Virus record (IMG/VR): IMGVR_UViG_3300042542_004689
Coordinates: 1-27,219 of that record
DNA length: 27,219 nt
Origin: a virus
Strand: one strand, 5' to 3'
Below, one piece after another: positions 25,288-27,219 of the stretch. The notes under the pieces were generated by a model. The model was not told the DNA's origin, searched no databases, and saw only the letters and a list, made by a program, of their open reading frames with translations. A program made the translations under genes and the position numbers. The stretch's first letter is position 1. Every line of letters starts with the position of its first letter.

Positions 25288-25590
25288 ATGCCACTGAGCC
25301 TGTTGCCCGATGCCGACGAGCGTTCCGAGCTGTTGTATCGCCTCACACGTATTGAGGCTGTACTAGACAGCCTGGTGCGAGCCCAAGAAAAACATTCCGA
25401 ATGGATTGATTCTGAAGCGTTCTGCAAACAAGTCGGAATCGCTCCAAAGCAACTGACTTATTACATGTCAAAGGGGACACCGGGCGGTGATGCAGTACGG
25501 AACATCGGCACGGTTGCGCGGCCTCGGTATCGGTTCCATCGCGTGAAGGCCGTTGACCAGTTCCTGAATAGGGGTCTGCATAACCGATAA
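25288..25590 (+). CDS. Small DNA-binding protein, excisionase candidate
   Basis: A 100-residue protein 45 bases after the integrase, same strand. After a charged N-terminal helix, residues about 43-94 look like a small helix-turn-helix/winged domain: WIDSEAFCKQVGIAPKQL, then YYMSKGTP, a basic strand pair (RPRYRFHRVKAVDQFL). This fold type is shared by excisionases and MerR-like regulators. Position next to the integrase, size and basic charge favour a recombination directionality factor or a regulator of lysogeny. No known excisionase family was matched with confidence. It shares its upstream 11-mer with the integrase gene, so the two are probably co-regulated. It converges with the minus-strand operon, 26 bases away. 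Confidence 0.65.
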   Translation: MPLSLLPDADERSELLYRLTRIEAVLDSLVRAQEKHSEWIDSEAFCKQVGIAPKQLTYYMSKGTPGGDAVRNIGTVARPRYRFHRVKAVDQFLNRGLHNR

Positions 25591-25616
25591 GTTGAGTGTG
25601 CAAAAGACCCCGACGC

Positions 25617-25829
25617 TCAGAGCTTGGAGATAGAAAGTATTGCTATGTACTTAGGATCAAAAAATGTAAGCGAGTTCTTTAATGCAATCTGCTGGGACAG
25701 TCTTATTCTTAAGTCATCAAGCCACCCTTCTTGTTCTGGATTCTCTAATTCCAGTAAGCAATCAGAATATCCGTAAATATCATCAGTTGAAACAAAACAG
25801 CAAACATGATAAAGATTGTTAGCCCTCAT
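25617..25829 (-). CDS. Small hypothetical protein downstream of dcd
   Basis: A 70-residue protein starting three bases after the dCTP deaminase stop, last gene of the minus-strand operon. It is acidic in the middle (DCLLELENPEQEGWLDDLRI) with a predicted helix and strand mix, and without membrane segments or recognisable motifs. The tight spacing is the main argument that it is real. It is more AT-rich than its neighbours. No function can be assigned. Confidence 0.55.
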   Translation of the reverse strand: MRANNLYHVCCFVSTDDIYGYSDCLLELENPEQEGWLDDLRIRLSQQIALKNSLTFFDPKYIAILSISKL

Positions 25830-25832
25830 TAT

Positions 25833-26408
25833 CTACACCCTCGCTAAAGTCACACCAGCCGCCTGATTCTGGTACTTCCCCTGACCGTAGGGCTTCAGAC
25901 AGGGCTCACCTCGGAAGAACAGCGCCTGGCAAATACCTTCCATAGCGTAGATCCGCACATCAGCGTCGGCTGAATTGCTGATTTCTAAGGTCAGGTGACC
26001 TTCCCAACCCGCTTCAGCAGGTGTCGTATTTACGATAATGCCACAACGTGCATACGTGCTTTTACCGATAAATAGCACCGTAATATCTTCGGGAATCTTC
26101 AAGTAGTCATACACATAAGCCAAGCTGTATGAGTGATGCCTTGCGATGAAAAAACTACCATCTTCATCGGTATGCAGTGGGTCATCCTCCAGATTCTTTG
26201 AATTAAACCGCTTCGGATTTATGACCGTCCCCGGGATATGGCGGAAGCTTTTGAACTGATCCGGAGCCAACCGCAAGTCGTAGCCGTAAGAACTGGCACC
26301 GAAACTGATTGCTGCGATGTCATCAACCTTTCGTATCTTCTCGGGGACGAAAGGTGTAATCATACCCGCTTCCGCCAGTTCGCGAATTTGCAAGTCATTC
26401 AGAAGCAT
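25833..26408 (-). CDS. dcd: dCTP deaminase
   Basis: A 191-residue protein of the trimeric dCTP deaminase/dUTPase superfamily, converting dCTP to dUTP (and in some members to dUMP) in the cytoplasm, the first step toward dTTP. Motifs seen: SSYGYDLRL (39-47), GKSTYARCGIIVN (115-127), AGWEGHLTLEISN (133-145) with E142 matching the catalytic glutamate of the family, and the C-terminal KYQNQAAGVTLAR, which closes over the nucleotide. Length is normal. The Ala-His-Arg segment of E. coli Dcd is replaced by TPAEA, as in the other bacterial subgroup. The start overlaps the 67-residue gene by 14 bases, so translation is coupled. In a phage it would enlarge the thymidine nucleotide pool for the nearby polymerase. 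Confidence 0.93.
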   Translation of the reverse strand: MLLNDLQIRELAEAGMITPFVPEKIRKVDDIAAISFGASSYGYDLRLAPDQFKSFRHIPGTVINPKRFNSKNLEDDPLHTDEDGSFFIARHHSYSLAYVYDYLKIPEDITVLFIGKSTYARCGIIVNTTPAEAGWEGHLTLEISNSADADVRIYAMEGICQALFFRGEPCLKPYGQGKYQNQAAGVTLARV

Positions 26409-26598
26409 TGCTTTTACCTACATTTGTACTACGTGTGTACTGCGCTAAACGGGCTGAAGCCCGCGCTCGCTTTTTACCCAAGTTCCAATCGTAAAAGAAC
26501 TGAGCATCATCAACGAGGCGGACTAACAACCCGTTTGGCAGCTTACGAGCTATTACAGTTAAGCGGTGCAATAGCTCGTTTCTGTGATCAACGCTCAC
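26395..26598 (-). CDS. Small unknown protein between cyAbrB and dcd
   Basis: A 67-residue basic protein. The start overlaps the cyAbrB-like stop by four bases (ATGA) and its end overlaps the dcd start by 14 bases, strong evidence for a translated operon member. It is mostly helical, with a leucine-rich first part (ELLHRLTVIARKLPNGLLVRLVDDAQFF), then a basic stretch (GKKRARASAR). It could bind nucleic acid, but no family was recognised. Confidence 0.65.
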   Translation of the reverse strand: MSVDHRNELLHRLTVIARKLPNGLLVRLVDDAQFFYDWNLGKKRARASARLAQYTRSTNVGKSNASE

Positions 26599-27014
26599 GC
26601 AGCAACGGCTTCGAGTTCCGCTTCTTTTTTCTTGAACCGGCCCTTGGAATCCCGAGGCTCGACTTCAGCCGCCCGTTGGAGGAGCACTACCCGAACTTCG
26701 CCAGGAGAGACAACAATCTGCAGTTTGTCACCGGGATCGAAGCCTGCGTCCTCTGTGTAGGTCTTGCCCAGCAGCATCACACCATTCGTGTGAACAGTTG
26801 TGACATACTGTGCTGCTTTGCCCCTGTTCCGATTCGGATCAGCACCGACTTTCAGATCCTTAGCAGCGAGCAGCTGCGTCATGAAGCTCTTCTTCAGCAC
26901 TTGCGGCTTTCCTGAAGTGGTCGTCCGCACGTACCCAGCTCCGCTAGCTAAGTCAGTTTCAGAAATGCCAGGGTTGGCTTGGACAAATGAAACCAGTTCG
27001 TCGCCTGTCAGCAT
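26595..27014 (-). CDS. cyAbrB-like transcriptional regulator
   Basis: A 139-residue protein with the layout of cyanobacterial AbrB (cyAbrB) proteins: an N-terminal helical region (MLTGDELVSFVQ, then a GYVR motif followed by TTTSGK), a middle KSFMTQLLAAK helix, and a C-terminal SpoVT/AbrB-type DNA-binding part at about 70-113 (YVTTVHTNGVMLLGKTY, DPGDKLQI). Host cyAbrBs are global regulators of carbon and nitrogen metabolism. An extra basic/acidic tail follows (about 120-139, SKGRFKKKEAE). It is the first gene after the polymerase in the minus-strand operon, 67 bases from it. The gap contains TTAGCCTAA (27036-27044), an inverted TTAG/CTAA resembling the integrase-side operators. Whether it controls phage or host genes is unknown. 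Confidence 0.87.
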   Translation of the reverse strand: MLTGDELVSFVQANPGISETDLASGAGYVRTTTSGKPQVLKKSFMTQLLAAKDLKVGADPNRNRGKAAQYVTTVHTNGVMLLGKTYTEDAGFDPGDKLQIVVSPGEVRVVLLQRAAEVEPRDSKGRFKKKEAELEAVAA

Positions 27015-27081
27015 TGGAATGAAAGGAATGCGTTTTTAGCCTAACCCGTGCTGTGGGAAAAAGCAACCAAACCAGAACAGG

Positions 27082-27219
27082 TCATTTTGCGTCAGCCCAA
27101 GTAGCCCCCTTGGACACCTCGGCCACGATGGGCACTTTCTCGCAGATCGATGCCCCCGCCCTCTCCATACATTCCCGCAGGCGCTCGCTCCAGTAGTCAG
27201 CAAACCTAGTCTCAACCTC
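27082..27219 (-). CDS. Family A DNA polymerase, C-terminal fragment
   Basis: The last 45 codons of a minus-strand gene, cut by the window edge; stop TGA at 27082-27084. The ending (VPIVAEVSKGATWADAK, preceded by RLRECMERAGA) matches the conserved C-terminus of DNA polymerase I family enzymes, where VPLxxEVxxGxxWxxAH/K closes the palm. It would be the replicative polymerase of the phage, feeding a replication module that extends beyond the window. Only the end is visible, so subfamily and exonuclease domain cannot be judged. Confidence 0.8.
   Translation of the reverse strand, partial: EVETRFADYWSERLRECMERAGASICEKVPIVAEVSKGATWADAK

Noticed and set aside
25591-25616. Bidirectional terminator between the convergent genes
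   Set aside because: A seven-pair stem with one wobble (TGAGTGT/ACGCTCA) is possible, but no T-run follows on either strand.
26238-26915. A 225-codon open frame on the + strand
   Set aside because: It lies antisense to the cyAbrB-like, 67-residue and dcd genes, whose proteins are recognisable; the + translation has no motif and is a shadow frame.
1-27219. Integrated prophage with a host junction at the tRNA fragment
   Set aside because: Phage-type genes continue on both sides of the fragment (tail/HNH left; int, dcd, polymerase right), as expected for an unsplit attP.

Overview
The window reads as part of the genome of a temperate, long-tailed (siphovirus-like) cyanophage. Evidence for a tailed phage: a 2243-residue tape measure protein, a lambda-L-like tail protein, a 3021-residue J-like tip/fibre protein, further tail and fibre genes, a tyrosine integrase next to a tRNA-derived attachment site, and a replication-side operon ending at a family A DNA polymerase. 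Evidence for a cyanobacterial host: a phage-encoded cyAbrB-type regulator and an attachment site matching the 5' half of a proline tRNA. No host housekeeping gene is visible and phage genes continue on both sides of the putative att site. I therefore infer an unintegrated (virion or circular) genome, not a prophage junction. The exact host genus cannot be read from the sequence; marine or freshwater Synechococcus/Cyanobium-like cells are the best guess.

Layout. Positions 1-22837 (+ strand) are a tightly packed structural module: the end of an upstream tail gene, the tape measure protein carrying a tail-lysozyme domain, a small tail-tip protein, the J-like protein with Ig-like and Calx-beta domains, a seven-unit ~390-bp repeat and a collar domain with HxH motifs, then two paralogous virion proteins (one with an inserted carbohydrate-binding-like domain), two tail-tube-like paralogues, two small membrane proteins (holin candidates), a small beta-rich protein, a linker protein, a 718-residue tail fibre and a small fibre-associated protein. 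Many junctions are TAATG, TGATG or ATGA overlaps, so translation is probably coupled.

Positions 22854-25590 are the lysogeny/accessory segment: an L,D-transpeptidase on the minus strand, a NUMOD4/HNH endonuclease, the putative attP, a strong rho-independent terminator, the integrase, and a small DNA-binding protein that could be the excisionase. Integrase and small protein are each preceded by the same palindromic 11-mer. The integrase and HNH genes are more GC-rich than most of the structural module.

Positions 25617-27219 are a minus-strand operon, convergent with the lysogeny genes: DNA polymerase C-terminus, cyAbrB-like regulator, a 67-residue unknown, dCTP deaminase and a 70-residue unknown. 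Together they would supply replication, adjust the deoxynucleotide pool and possibly reprogramme host carbon/nitrogen regulation.

The points most worth checking are the attP/terminator/integrase arrangement with its duplicated integrase 5' end, the phage cyAbrB, the L,D-transpeptidase, the domain-insertion paralogue pair, and the block-duplicated modular repeats of the J-like protein.
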